Shown here one piece after another: positions 1 through 9,880 of a stretch of DNA of 64,000 nt. Position 1 is the first letter of the stretch; every line of letters begins with the position of its first letter. The notes under the pieces are model-generated. The model did not search any database. It was not told the origin of the DNA and saw only the letters and a program-made list of their open reading frames with translations. The position numbers and the translations under genes were made by a program. The stretch comes from Platycnemis pennipes (Eukaryota > Arthropoda > Insecta > Odonata > Platycnemididae): NCBI GenBank assembly GCA_933228895.1, contig OW121855.1, positions 69,712,698-69,776,697 of the forward strand. The letters are read 5' to 3'.

Positions 1-470
1 AATGTTTGCTGGACGAGGGTCGGATTGAAAATAGATTGCCATGATTGGTTTTCTCGGAGCGTTGCCCCGAGCTTTTAAATGGACTCTGGGATTGCTATCG
101 ATGTCTCGCGAGCCTGAACAAAGGCGATGACGTCAAAAAAGTCTGGGTGGGCATATTTCTCCCTCGGTGATGATGATGATGAGCATGAAGGGAATTGAAT
201 CGGCGTGTCGTACAAATACGGGAGGGTATTTGGTTGCTCGGGGAAGTGAATGGGGTGGTTGGTTGTTAGAGAGGATGATGGCGGAGCTTGAATTAGCATA
301 GCATTTGCGTAAGATAGAGAATTTCTCGGAATGGAAGCCGTTAACAAAGGCGTGTAGGCAGAGAGGAAACGGCTGAACATTTTTTAGAAATGAACAGCAT
401 GAGAGAATTTTATGGAAAAAAAAGATAGGCCGATAGGTAAGATAGGTAGATATGGAAAAAAAGATTTTCT
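1..470. other. Non-coding DNA, no gene recognised
   Basis: No convincing coding sequence is seen. The block holds a perfect palindromic CRE (TGACGTCA) at 128-135 and a short GAT microsatellite at about 167-183. A purine-rich A-tract segment is locally duplicated: a TATGGAAAAAAA-like string occurs near 411 and again near 450, separated by GATAGGTA-like units. The short open frames here are translations of these simple sequences and match no family I recognise. Confidence 0.5.
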
Positions 471-543
471 TAGGCCGGATTTCGAACCCGGAACCCTTGA
501 TATTTGTTCGAAGGCATAAGCAGCTTTGAGACGTCTTGCTCCT
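471..543 (-). mobile_element. tRNA-derived SINE head (degenerate)
   Basis: On the minus strand the sequence reads as a tRNA-like head with a good Pol III B box: GGGTTCGAAATCC is the complement of 477-489. The AGCAAGACGTCTCAAAGC stretch lies where the A box and anticodon-arm region would be expected. This spacing is typical of tRNA-derived retroposons. No tRNA cloverleaf is intact and no flanking duplication was found. It could also be a decayed tRNA pseudogene. Confidence 0.5.
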
Positions 544-1109
544 TAGATTTGTGCCTTGTGATGTTTTCTGGTAATTGGCCAACATCTAGCTCTTAAATTT
601 ATTTTCCTCTCCAGCGATGTTTATCTTTTCCTCTTTTGTTCTTCTCCATTCAGCAATTCCTCACATTTTCCTCCACTCCAACATTTTGAAGGGCTTTAGT
701 TCATTAATCCTCATAAGTCGATGATTATACTTCGCCACTATTTTCACTAGACGTTTCTTCATGGCTCGTGTATGTGAGACTCTCATTGATCCCTTCCTCT
801 TAGTGAATTCTTCACTAAATAGTTCAATTTTTTGCTTGACGTCGGTATTACTAAGCTAATTTATTTTCTGACGCTCTCATAATAAGAGAAATAATGTACA
901 TGACTACGCTTACTTCAAACATTAATCTGCATATTACCTCAACCTTTTTTACTCCCCGCGGATTTAAAAAATCATTTTTAAAACTTGTAATTTGAAAAAT
1001 GTTGACCTCTAAGATTTCCCCTAGCATGGGTTACTACGGTATGGCATTGTATTTGTACGGAACTTCCTCAACATCTCTCTCTTTTAGACCCTTAGAGATA
1101 TAGAGAGAA
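544..1109. other. AT-rich unique DNA
   Basis: No gene, repeat family or regulatory cluster is recognised in this AT-rich stretch. Confidence 0.5.
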
Positions 1110-1200
1110 GGTTGATCTTGGTAGTCGCAAGTTTCTCATGAAATCGAAAGGAAGATAATGAATTCAGGGTTCGAGTCCGCGCGACTGATTGCCTCCTCTG
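1110..1200 (+). mobile_element. tRNA-derived SINE-like sequence
   Basis: A tRNA-like unit with a strong Pol III B box (GGGTTCGAGTCCG at 1167-1179) preceded by TTGATCTTGGTAGTCGC, which sits roughly where an A box would be. The combination suggests the 5' head of a SINE. The 3' body cannot be delimited because no second copy with the same body was seen in the window. A 7-bp-armed hairpin (ATAGTGT/ACACTAT) lies just downstream at about 1242-1272. Confidence 0.4.
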
Positions 1201-2213
1201 TAAAATTAATTGTGTCGAACTTCAACTTGTGAAATGGTACCATAGTGTAGGAAAAACGTTTTACAACACTATAGTATTTCTCCGTAGAGTTCTTCTACGT
1301 CAGTGGATAATGGTTTGATCACGGTCTGTTAGCGTCCCTCAAAATTTATAAAAAAAACTTATCGTTTCTTTTTTTTTATTCGGCATCCGTAATGCGCAAG
1401 GATAGAATCGGATCGCATTTGTTTCTCCTGTCGAAAGCCCGTTCGTTCATCGACCTTGTATGTGTGTGGGACTGACTAAAATGGTGCTAGAGACAATGGG
1501 CCGGGCACGATATTTCCTCGTCTTCCTTTTGTGCCTTCGTCATGTCGAAATGGGCGGGTCATCAAGAAGAGATTTAACCATCCCTCGATCGATCGGCTCC
1601 GCGTTCGGACTTTCGGCGGCACAATAGGAACTGAATTTCCTCTTCCAAAATTATGACGGGGACACCAAACGCTCCCGATATTAATGGGAGGGAAAGTCGC
1701 ATGATTTGCGTCATCACCCGACCCATTATAATTCCGTCACATTCATCGGAACATGCCGATTTTCCGAGAGACAAAAAAAGAGGACAATGAATGTGAATCA
1801 TTTCCACATGCTCTTTCACCAGCTTGGCTGAATTAGGTGCGTAACAATCGGTCGTGCTCAGTTGTTTTTTTATTTATTTTTTTCAAAATTAAATGAAACA
1901 TGATCGGCCAGCCGCGTGTAACGGCTCATTTAATGCTTTTAAACACTCTTCAGGCAGGAACAAAAGTCAAAGATGCTTGCGGAGTCTCAGGAATATGGCA
2001 CGAGCCTTTCGTCACGATTTGATCGCGTGCCGCATCGGCGTTTCATGCCAGTCGGCAAAACGTCGGCCAGGGAAACCAAAGTTTTATGTCGCCAAGAACG
2101 TTAATATTGTGTTATAGTCTTAGGATTAATCTTGGTTAGACTCTACGATGAAAACCTAATCAGTTGAATCACGTTTTAAACTTGATTGTACTATTTCTAA
2201 GTAGCTTGCTTTT
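1201..2213. other. Non-coding DNA, nothing recognised
   Basis: Mixed-composition sequence without a recognisable gene. Short open frames near 1574-1819 (minus) and 1893-2117 (plus) have no domain or motif I recognise and no supporting splice context. Poly-T tracts occur near 1368-1378 and 1866-1880. Confidence 0.45.
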
Positions 2214-2360
2214 CTTGGTCGGTGACGCACCATTCTTTTGAACCAAAGGTCGCAGGTTTGAATCCTTTGTGGGTTTTGTATCAGGTTTTACCGTAAATAG
2301 CTTGATTAGGACGGATGTGACGTAACCTATCACCTCCAGCACCTAAAAACCTAGTGCTGA
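2214..2360 (+). mobile_element. tRNA-derived SINE
   Basis: The B box GGTTTGAATCC (2254-2264) is preceded by CTTGGTCGGTGACGCACC, giving tRNA-like A/B spacing. A non-tRNA body of about 90 bp follows and ends near the CCTAGTGCTG motif. The layout (tRNA head plus unrelated body) is that of a SINE. The body differs from family A, so it may be a separate family. Confidence 0.45.
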
Positions 2361-3650
2361 TACTTGTCTTCTAGTTCTGTTTATAGCCAATGTATCTTCC
2401 GAAGCAAATTTGTGTTTATTTTTCTACATTCTACTTTTATTTGCCTCGGATGTGTCCTCAGTGTAAATATCGGTTCATTTCCGCGGAATTTACTAGTAAA
2501 AACAGTGAGGGATGGTGAGGATGAGTTAAGGCGAAAGATAATAGTTAGAATCAATAAGGGTGCGTATTTTCGTTCCGCGCGTGTCTTCTCGAGCGGCTGC
2601 GTTTGTGCGTACCCTAGATTATCCTGAGTGGAAGGAGATTCTTTTGCACCGGACTTATTTATCCCTATCTGCCGCGAATTATTGAAATCAGGCCACGTAA
2701 ACGGGAATCTGTGACTAAAAAGAAAATGATTAACTTAACACGTGCTCCCGTAAAAAAAAAGATTCAATTTATCATTCCATTGTTCGATTAGATGAGCTCG
2801 CATGTTTGTTTTCATTCCGAAGCAACTGAATTCAATCGCCATTTACAGAAGAATGAGGTGAGATCGATTGGAAAACTAGTTTTAGACCATTTGTGAGGAT
2901 TGGGGAAGGAGATGCTACGCATTGCGAGTATCGTTTTTGGGAGAATGACCCGGTCACCGTGTTAAAACAAGTTAACCCGTTTCGCATCCGTACGGATTTA
3001 ATTAATTAAAAAGCTTTGTTCGTGCTAAAACTTTGTTGAGTAACATAGCGAATCCTAGCTCCATAAAGTAAGGGCGCACGTTCGTGTTATTCTATCGGAC
3101 ACATGGTCTGATACATTTTATTGTATTGGAATCCGTGTGTAGAACGACGGTATCTTCTTCGGCCGTGTATTTACACGTGGAAGCTGTGCACGATATCCAC
3201 TGAGGATGAATTTAGTGATCGCTTAATTGATGAGATGGCTTCAGGCAGGTGTTTTCGTTGAACTATATACCGTGCCATTACAATTCCGAAACAATGGAGT
3301 GATGATTTTTTGATACTGTTTGGAATAGCAGTTCCGAATAGAAAAGGGGGGAGTTTATTGGAATTACTGTTTGTTATTACGCAGACCGTTCGGAAATTGT
3401 TTAATGCGTCGATTTCGCTCAGTTTGAGCCAAACAACAATGAAGAACCAATATTCATATTCGTTAAAGATTTAACACTTATTGTGTTGAAATTAATGAAG
3501 GTTACACTAGTTTTTCGCCGGATTAGGTACTCAATTTTTGCCTGATGTGATGTGGTGAACTCGGAAGTAAATACATTCCGTCATACTTCTAGTATTTGAT
3601 TTTTGACACGATTAGATTCGAATTTTAGTTCGTGTGTTCAACGATTCGTC
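2361..3650. other. Unique non-coding DNA
   Basis: No gene or repeat family is recognised. The sequence is AT-rich and balanced between strands, with no long open frame. Confidence 0.45.
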
Positions 3651-3734
3651 ATGGACAGTAACGAATCTAATAGCAGCGCGGGTGAGACGCCGTCTCAGTT
3701 AGCGGACATTACAGGATGTCTGTTGTTGAGTTAA
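3651..3734 (+). CDS. Candidate small ORF, 27 codons (weak)
   Basis: An ATG in a favourable context (CGTCATGG) opens a 27-codon frame that begins MDSNESNSSAGETPSQLADI and stops at TAA. The first twenty residues have an ordinary, hydrophilic composition, unlike the low-complexity frames elsewhere in this window. I recognise no family. No good splice donor interrupts it. It could be a uORF, the 5' remnant of a transposon ORF, a first coding exon, or chance, which is the likeliest explanation for so short a frame. Confidence 0.12.
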   Translation: MDSNESNSSAGETPSQLADITGCLLLS

Positions 3735-4149
3735 TAACTCTCTAATCCCAAAGCCCGGTGTCGAATTAGCCGGAAGTGCCAATATTAGTCTGGAATCTGT
3801 ATTTACCTCCATTTTCAGCTTTCAATTACACTCCTGTTTTGGACTATGCATTGACGCCATTTACGTTTAGTTCCAGCTTATCCCTGTGAAGTCTCTCGAT
3901 CCACACACCCGTTATCTCTAAAAAGAGAGCAACAGGCATCCTTCAACAATTTCAAAACTATGAGAGCTAACTAAAATATAACAACTTATTCACAAAGGGA
4001 AATGTTCAATGAGTGCATTGATGTTGAGTCCAAGGTTGGTTGACAATAAGAGTGGGTAGTACCACAGTCAGTGTGGTGTAATCGGCGGTTGGTTGTAGCG
4101 TAAAAGTAATCAATCTGACACGCTTAAAGTCCCTTTACCATTCCAAAGT
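3735..4149. other. Non-coding DNA, nothing firm
   Basis: No gene recognised. A GGTTGGTTG-type string near 4030-4100 resembles the ends of SINE copies elsewhere in the window, but no A or B box accompanies it. Confidence 0.35.
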
Positions 4150-4160
4150 CAAGATATATT

Positions 4161-4249
4161 ATATATAAGTTGTGTTCAACCTGAAGGTTGGTCTTGGATA
4201 GGTGAGGGTAGAGCTCACTCCGTACCACCCACTAGGCCACCACGACCTC
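4161..4249 (-). mobile_element. Short tRNA-derived retroposon with perfect target duplication
   Basis: An 89-bp insertion flanked by a perfect 11-bp direct repeat, CAAGATATATT, at 4150-4160 and 4250-4260. Read on the minus strand it starts GGAGGTCGTGGTGGCCTAG, an A-box-like TGGCCTAGTGG, and has a B-box-like AGGTTGAACAC near its other end. Its length and the clean duplication indicate LINE-mediated retroposition of a tRNA-like or tRNA-SINE head transcript. The precise duplication implies a relatively recent insertion. Confidence 0.7.
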
Positions 4250-4260
4250 CAAGATATATT

Positions 4261-4640
4261 ACCAACTACGTGCCCTTAATAAAATAGCTATTCAAAAAAT
4301 CACTGCTCGAAATATTGCCACCTGAGTCACAATAAAATAATCCCGACACCCTCTTTTGATAAACGATCCAAACCTCAACGCATATCTTCCTAACAAACAT
4401 TCCAACCGCGACCAGAAAGGGAAAAAGAACTGGTAGCATGGCGAAAAAAGATTACTATCAAGTCCGGAAAGCACTTAGCGAAAGATATCATTCGTTGTGT
4501 CTACCCGATATTTGTACATACCTATCTGCAATTATAATGCCAGGAAGTATGTGTATAGTTTTCGTGAACTAGGTGAGGATGATCAATGACTCATTAGTCC
4601 AGCTTAAAGAAGGCTGCAGCTTATCGCAAAGGCAAACGAG
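4261..4640. other. Unique non-coding DNA
   Basis: Nothing recognised apart from a 60-codon open frame on the minus strand (4292-4474) of no known family. Confidence 0.4.
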
Positions 4641-5700
4641 AAGGTAGAATGAGTCAAAGCAAACCGAACGAGCCCGAAATGTCCGACACCTTCCGACCAC
4701 ACGACGTACTCCACGCCCGAAAGATCCAAGCGGCCCCGGCTTCCAAACAATTTCTCCTCACACCGGGATCAGATGTACGGACGTGGAGTAAGGATCCCCT
4801 GTGCCCGAGCGTGGGTGGCCCGGAGATTTGATGTGGTAGGGGGGGGAGGACTGGAAAAAGGGAGACGTGAAGGCGGAATGGCAGGGTGGAAATGCGGAGG
4901 GGTGTATGGGAGAGTGGACGTGGCGGAACGAACGAACTAACTGGGAGGGAAGGTGGGGGGGGGGGGTTTAGAGATGTGTCGGATCCCGTATGACGTCATG
5001 CATCCTCGGGGAGACTCAATCAATCCGCTCTCCTCCCCTCCTCCATCCCCCTTTTCTTCCACCCCCACCCCCGCTTCCCTGCAACCCCCTCCTCACGTAG
5101 GTCCTCCACCCATCCACCCCTACTTCAATCCTCCCTCTGCCTAATTTGGCCGGCATGGGCAACGTTACCATAGTAATGGCAGGTAATTGACGGGGGGTTT
5201 CAGAGGGGGCGAAGGAAGGAGGTGGTTGTGGGTCTCATAAGGGGGGAGGGGCTCATATAAGCGCGATAGTCTCCCGGTCTTTCTTCGTCTCTCCCATCCC
5301 ATCCGTTTATTTCACTCTCCATCCAAAGCTTTTTCCTGGGTTCTCGGAACTGACGGTGTATCCGAATCGCGTGGGATCGTAGGGATACTGCGGGTAGGGA
5401 ACAGTGGCTTTCCATGACAATGGTCTGGCTTCGGTCCCGTGTGGCAACAGAAGTTTCATGTAGGATTCCCGATCCTCACTTACCGGCCGTGAGGACATTA
5501 CTTCATGTTCAGAGCTCCGTCCATCGTATGGGACGCTCAACGCTTGACTGTTCGCCTTTATTCGCAGTACAAAGTGGTGGTATATGCCGTTGTCCGGTTT
5601 CTTTCACTTTTCCTCTGCTCAAAAATACTATTGTGTATTGCATGGGTGATACCATTGAAGTAGGTTAGGAGATATTTATCGATCAGCTTTTCCTAGCTTT
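4641..5700. promoter_or_regulatory. GC-rich promoter-like block (CRE, X-box, TATA-like)
   Basis: A GC-rich block that differs from its AT-rich surroundings. On the plus strand it carries a perfect palindromic CRE (TGACGTCA, 4991-4998), an RFX/X-box-like GTTACCATAGTAAT (5164-5177) and a TATA-like TATAAG (5256-5261) followed by a pyrimidine-rich segment. A 12-base G run lies at 4955-4966. The order CRE, X-box, TATA over about 270 bp is compatible with a plus-strand promoter with a start near 5285-5290. No recognisable coding exon follows; the 5414-5668 open frame has no known family. The assignment rests on motifs alone. Confidence 0.3.
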
Positions 5701-5810
5701 TGGGCAGTTTTTCAGAAAATGCGTTGTTACACGCGATATTTTTCCCTGTGCATCTTTCCTTGCAAGGGAATGCGCATTGAAGAAGCCTCATTTTAAAATT
5801 CCATTTAGGG

Positions 5811-6080
5811 AATCTAGTTGCTTTGGTGGATAGAGTATTCGCTTCTCATCCCTAGGGTTGAGTTTTGAATGTCGTCTTCAATAGAAGCTTCTCAGGCCGA
5901 ATACAGGTCCCTAGTCGAGTGCTGTGTTGAGAGCACCACAAGTTCAGTACTCCGTCTGACGGAAAGGACGTTAAAATGTGCGGCCCATTGACACCCTTCG
6001 TAAAGGATAGCAAATATTGATAGCGGGTTTCTCTTGACTCATCCTCCGTTCCCTTGAAAAGTCCCAACACGACCCACCTA
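5811..6080 (+). mobile_element. SINE family A, diverged copy
   Basis: A diverged plus-strand copy of the most frequent SINE family here. The tRNA-like head is at 5811-5870. The diagnostic 3' domain follows: GTTCAGTACTCCGTC, then GGACGTTAA, then CCTTCGTAAAGGATAGC and a CTCATCCTCCGTTCCC-like segment. It aligns in order with the well-preserved copies at 62821-63157 and 8284-8615. The B box has decayed, so Pol III activity is unlikely. Confidence 0.7.
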
Positions 6081-6690
6081 TATTAAATTGCACAATTGTC
6101 GCTAACCGTCGGTCAGCTCACGCAATAGCTAACTAAAGCGGCCGTATAGAGTATTTTGTGAAATGGCGAACAAGCAAGTTTGATCGCACGCACTCGAGGA
6201 AAACACAAGCGCCCCTTTATTTCTAGGGACGCGAAGTGGATGCTGACGAAACCGTTGTAGCTGATTACAAACATAGCAGGTATTCTTCTGGCGAGCTGAG
6301 GCCACACGCTAGTTGACTGTGAAAGCACGAGGTGGGTTACCAAGGGCGACGAAAATCAAACGCGACCAACCGGACCGTGTCCGCCTTTGCGTCCCGAACG
6401 TGCATAATTGAAACTTGGGACGGCGAGGATCACCAGGCGCGCCTCCCCCAAACTGCGGGCGACCAACTCGTGGACGCAGCGCCACCACCACCTTGCACCC
6501 GAATTGGTACGCCGCGTGATCCAAGGATTCGGTCTCGCCTCGATGAATGATTCAAGCGATCCAGTCACCTGAGAAGGGGTCGGAGAGTTGGTTGCTCTCC
6601 ACGCCTCGAGGCGTTGGGCAACCGTGTAAGTCCGAGTGGAAGACGAAAATTCCCTCGACGTAATTGGCCAATTAGCGTTTCAATTAATGC
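6081..6690. other. Non-coding DNA, moderately GC-rich
   Basis: Overlapping open frames around 6309-6568 on both strands share no recognisable domain. The segment 6550-6640 includes a GTTGGTTGCTCTCC string like the SINE head at 6691 but has no B box. Confidence 0.4.
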
Positions 6691-6800
6691 ATGTGGTTGG
6701 TTAGGTAATTGCTCTCCACCCTACGGTTGCAGGTTCGAATTCCGGCTGCGGTAGTTAGCAGTGAAATCTCCGACACAACTCTCGTGTTCGTCTTCTGGTG
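6691..6800 (+). mobile_element. tRNA-derived SINE
   Basis: It starts with ATGTGGTTGGTTAGGTAATTG, as family A heads do, and has a near-consensus B box GGTTCGAATTCCG at 6732-6744. After the head it continues with CGGTAGTTAGCAGTGAAATC, comparable to the segment just after the B box in family A. The diagnostic GGACGTTAA domain is missing, so it is either a truncated family A copy or a related subfamily. Confidence 0.5.
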
Positions 6801-7270
6801 AGCGTTCCAAATCTAGTAGCCAATTTGGTTTATGAGATAGGAATCTACGTCTAGATCATCCTGCAGGACGCCATAAAATGCGTGTGTTGGGTTGGTAGGT
6901 CAACAGCAATGAAAATATCATTTAGCTCAAAAAATGTTGGTAGTTAAGTATAAAATTTGATTCGTTATATTTCGAGAGAATATGATCCTTTTATTATATT
7001 TTAATCGCGTAATGAGGGTTGGAACGAATTATTCTTGTAACCCTCGATCCAATTGTTGGTCTTTTTTCGGTCTCGGTGTAACATTTTTCGTCTCACCTAT
7101 CCTGCTGATGCAGTGTGGAGGCCCAGTGTGTTTACAGTGTCATCATCATCATTGGTCAACATACCTAGGATTGGTTTAAGCCTCTTAAATCTTGTGATAT
7201 GCATTTTTTATCTAAAACCTTATATCTCTTAACCCTATAGTCAGTCGTTAGGGATCCCCAAACCGGATCT
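6801..7270. other. AT-rich non-coding DNA
   Basis: Nothing recognised apart from a short CAT microsatellite at about 7141-7152. Confidence 0.45.
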
Positions 7271-7325
7271 TTTACACCTACATAATACCCTGCAAGCCAC
7301 CATAAAGGTGTGTGGCAGGAAGTGA
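7271..7325 (-). mobile_element. LINE family B 3' terminus (severely 5'-truncated)
   Basis: The plus strand reads ACCTACATAATACCCTGCAA, then a CCACCATAAAGG and GTGTGTGGCAGG core. This is shared with 13036-13093, 25038-25312 and 42480-42730. In the copy at 42480 the same sequence lies downstream, on the minus strand, of a reverse-transcriptase remnant. It is therefore read as the 3' end of a non-LTR retrotransposon inserted on the minus strand and truncated to its last ~55 bp. Confidence 0.6.
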
Positions 7326-8273
7326 ATTCACATCGAACATGCATTACTTATCATTCAAAAAAGAGGATAATATACCAGTCTAAACTTCAATTTTTATAAA
7401 AAATATAAATAGCGAAGTAAGCAAGCAATATGATGCTGTTGGTTGGGTTAGCTGAAAGTCCTTATACCAACAAGAAACTACGTATGATATCCATTGATAC
7501 ACTCGTATTTATGGTATTGGAAATATTTACAGTTATTCATACACCTAATTGTCGAGTGATACTTTATGTACTTTCATTGGAGTGTAATTGTAGCTACTAC
7601 TGTACTCAGCAAACCGTCTCGATCCCCCCTGTTTTACTTCGAATCGTTCCGCTCGAAAGCCGAGTTACCATCCCGGTGGCCAATTGTATCGCGTTCGCTG
7701 GCGTCGGAGTGGGAGTATACTGGACGTGAAATACGTGGAGGGAGATGAGAGAGGTATGTGTGTAAAGCATCGCAGAGTCCCCTTACCCATAAACAACGCG
7801 TTGTTTAGCGAGAGGGGTTCGGAGGGAGCGGGCCTTTATCACGGGTCCTCACAAAAGGCGGGCGTTATGCATGCGTCGATAAACGCCCTTTTCCGATGCA
7901 CGCAAACACGGCGGAGAATGGAGCATCGGCGGCGGAGGCTCGGGTGCCGGGGTATACGCACGGAGGCGAGCGGGCATCTATTACCGCGCACGGGTCCGGA
8001 CGGGCATTCCTTCCTCCGAAGCGCATCCACGCGTGCGGAGGTGTGTACCAGGGTGTGAGTGATGCGCTGGGAATGAGAGGAGGGTGAGGGATTAGGCTCG
8101 AGCAATCAAATCAGGAGCATCGATGCGTCCGATACCGTCAGTGTGTCCGATACGATATTCGATGTTTTGGTGCTATCCTTACAAAAGCGGTATGCATGCA
8201 TGTTCGAGATGAGATTGGTTTAACGTGCGTGGACTGAAATATTATGTGTATGTGACACGATTAAAATATATCT
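7326..8273. other. Non-coding DNA with a CpG-rich block at about 7640-8100
   Basis: The first 300 bp are AT-rich. From about 7640 to 8100 the sequence turns GC- and CpG-rich, with open frames on both strands (for example 7684-8058 plus, 7839-8105 minus) whose proteins are arginine-rich and match no family. That pattern is expected from base composition. The block may be a CpG-rich regulatory region. A perfect 10-bp duplication of the adjacent SINE begins at 8274. Confidence 0.4.
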
Positions 8274-8283
8274 TTGAGTGGAT

Positions 8284-8615
8284 TGGTTGGTTGGTTATTT
8301 AGGGGAGGCGACCGATAGCTGAGGTCATTTGCGCCATATAAGATAGGTGGGTAATTGGGTAATGGTAGGAGTTTTTAGGGAACGGAGGAAGGGTGGAGAG
8401 AAACCCGGCGTCGGCATTAGCCTACTCTTAACGAAAGGCGCCAAGGGGACCACGGCTTGACGTCCCATCCGACGGACGGAGTATTGTACTTGAAATGCCC
8501 TCCACTAGGCACTCAAGTGGGGACCGGTTTTCCACTGAAAAATCCGCCACTGCCGGGAATCGAACCCGGGCCCTCGGGATGGGAGGCCAGTACTCTAGCC
8601 ACCAACCCGATCCCC
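8284..8615 (-). mobile_element. SINE family A, near full length, perfect target duplication
   Basis: The best-delimited family A copy, 332 bp, is flanked by a perfect 10-bp direct repeat TTGAGTGGAT (8274-8283 and 8616-8625). On the minus strand it has a tRNA-like head with A box TGGCTAGAGTACTGG and perfect B box GGTTCGATTCC. A unique body follows, then a domain with CCGTCCGTCGGATGGGACGT and a CTTAACGA/TCGTTAAG segment, and a 3' end of ACCA-like repeats. The Pol III promoter is intact as far as can be read. It is the reference for the other copies. Confidence 0.88.
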
Positions 8616-8625
8616 TTGAGTGGAT

Positions 8626-9230
8626 CGTTTGACATTGTCGTTTCGGTAATGCATCGAATTCAGCATATACCGATATGGAAAATATTTATTTCAACAACCA
8701 AAAATTTTTAAATAACCCCTTAAATCTTTGATTGTTATTCTGTGAGCTATTATTCACTGTGGTTTTTGGAAGATTTTGGCAGCGCACAGGTTTTTTTGCT
8801 TAGGCTGGTCCTTTCACATACTCTTTATCATGTTAAAAGAAATCAACCCTACTTCTGAATAGGAGTATGTAATTGAATTTTCACTGAATGAAACATAAAT
8901 GACACGCATTAAAGAGCTGTTAAGTGGCATGTATTATTTTTTTTAAATCACACGCCGCAAGTTTTGGAATACATTTTCTTATTATTGCGGTCTTCAATCT
9001 TTTGATACATTCAGCAATTATAGTTCATGAACAATAGTTGAAGCCGCGTCGATTTTCTGAATTATCCAGAACCCTACAACATTTGAAGCAAAGTATGCTG
9101 TCACGCATGTTATGTAGTGTGCATATAATCTTTCAGATTTTTTAGAAGAGATGTGTGGTGTTGTTTCTTTTGTGTGGGATGAGGTTGTTGTAATTTGATT
9201 ATTGAATCACAAACATCGATGCTGACTTGT
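8626..9230. other. AT-rich unique DNA
   Basis: No gene or repeat family recognised. Confidence 0.45.
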
Positions 9231-9880
9231 ATCGATTACCTTCTGCCCCTTCCCGGGAAGGATACAGGTAATTGGGAGAGGGCCCGTGGGAGAGAATTCG
9301 CGGACTATGTTGGGGGGGGACCAAGGGGCGTTGGAGGTTCCCGACGGGGGGTCGGATTTAAAGGGACTGTTGGGGGGGCCACAGGAGGGGTCGGGGAGGG
9401 GCGGAGGCTGGGCCGTTAAGGGCGAGGGGGCGGGAGCGAGATTGGGGAATGGGTACGGATTCTTCACCGCCCCCCTCCACATCCCCCCCGAGCCCCAATT
9501 AATACAGTTTTCCACGTGATCCCCTCACTCACTCTTCCCCAACCCCCACCTATTTGTTCCACGTCCCTTAAGAAAAAAAAAGAAGAAAAAATTCGAGCTT
9601 CAATTAGCGTGGAGCTTGGGGTATGCGGATGGATTTTAGTCAGGGTTGCAGAGGGGAGAGAGAGGGGGGGTGGACGATGTACCCTTTTCGGAGGGGTAAA
9701 AGGGTGTGTGGGTGGTTGTAGGGGGGTGTGGCGTTGAGGGGGGTTGTAGGAGTGAGGAGGGCTAGCTACAGTCCGGCCCCATTCGACTCGTCCATGGGTC
9801 CAACCCCCATTCATCAACCGCCTCTTGAAACTTGTAATTCGGGATGATAAACCCCTTTTCGCTTCTCCCACGCGTTCCGT
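9231..9880. other. Strand-asymmetric G-rich/C-rich block
   Basis: Strand composition switches abruptly. About 9290-9450 is very G-rich on the plus strand, with several runs of six to nine G. About 9470-9560 is C-rich, and about 9640-9780 is again G-rich. The several open frames here encode glycine/arginine- or proline-rich repeats and look like composition artefacts. The G runs give strong G-quadruplex potential on alternating strands. Confidence 0.45.
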
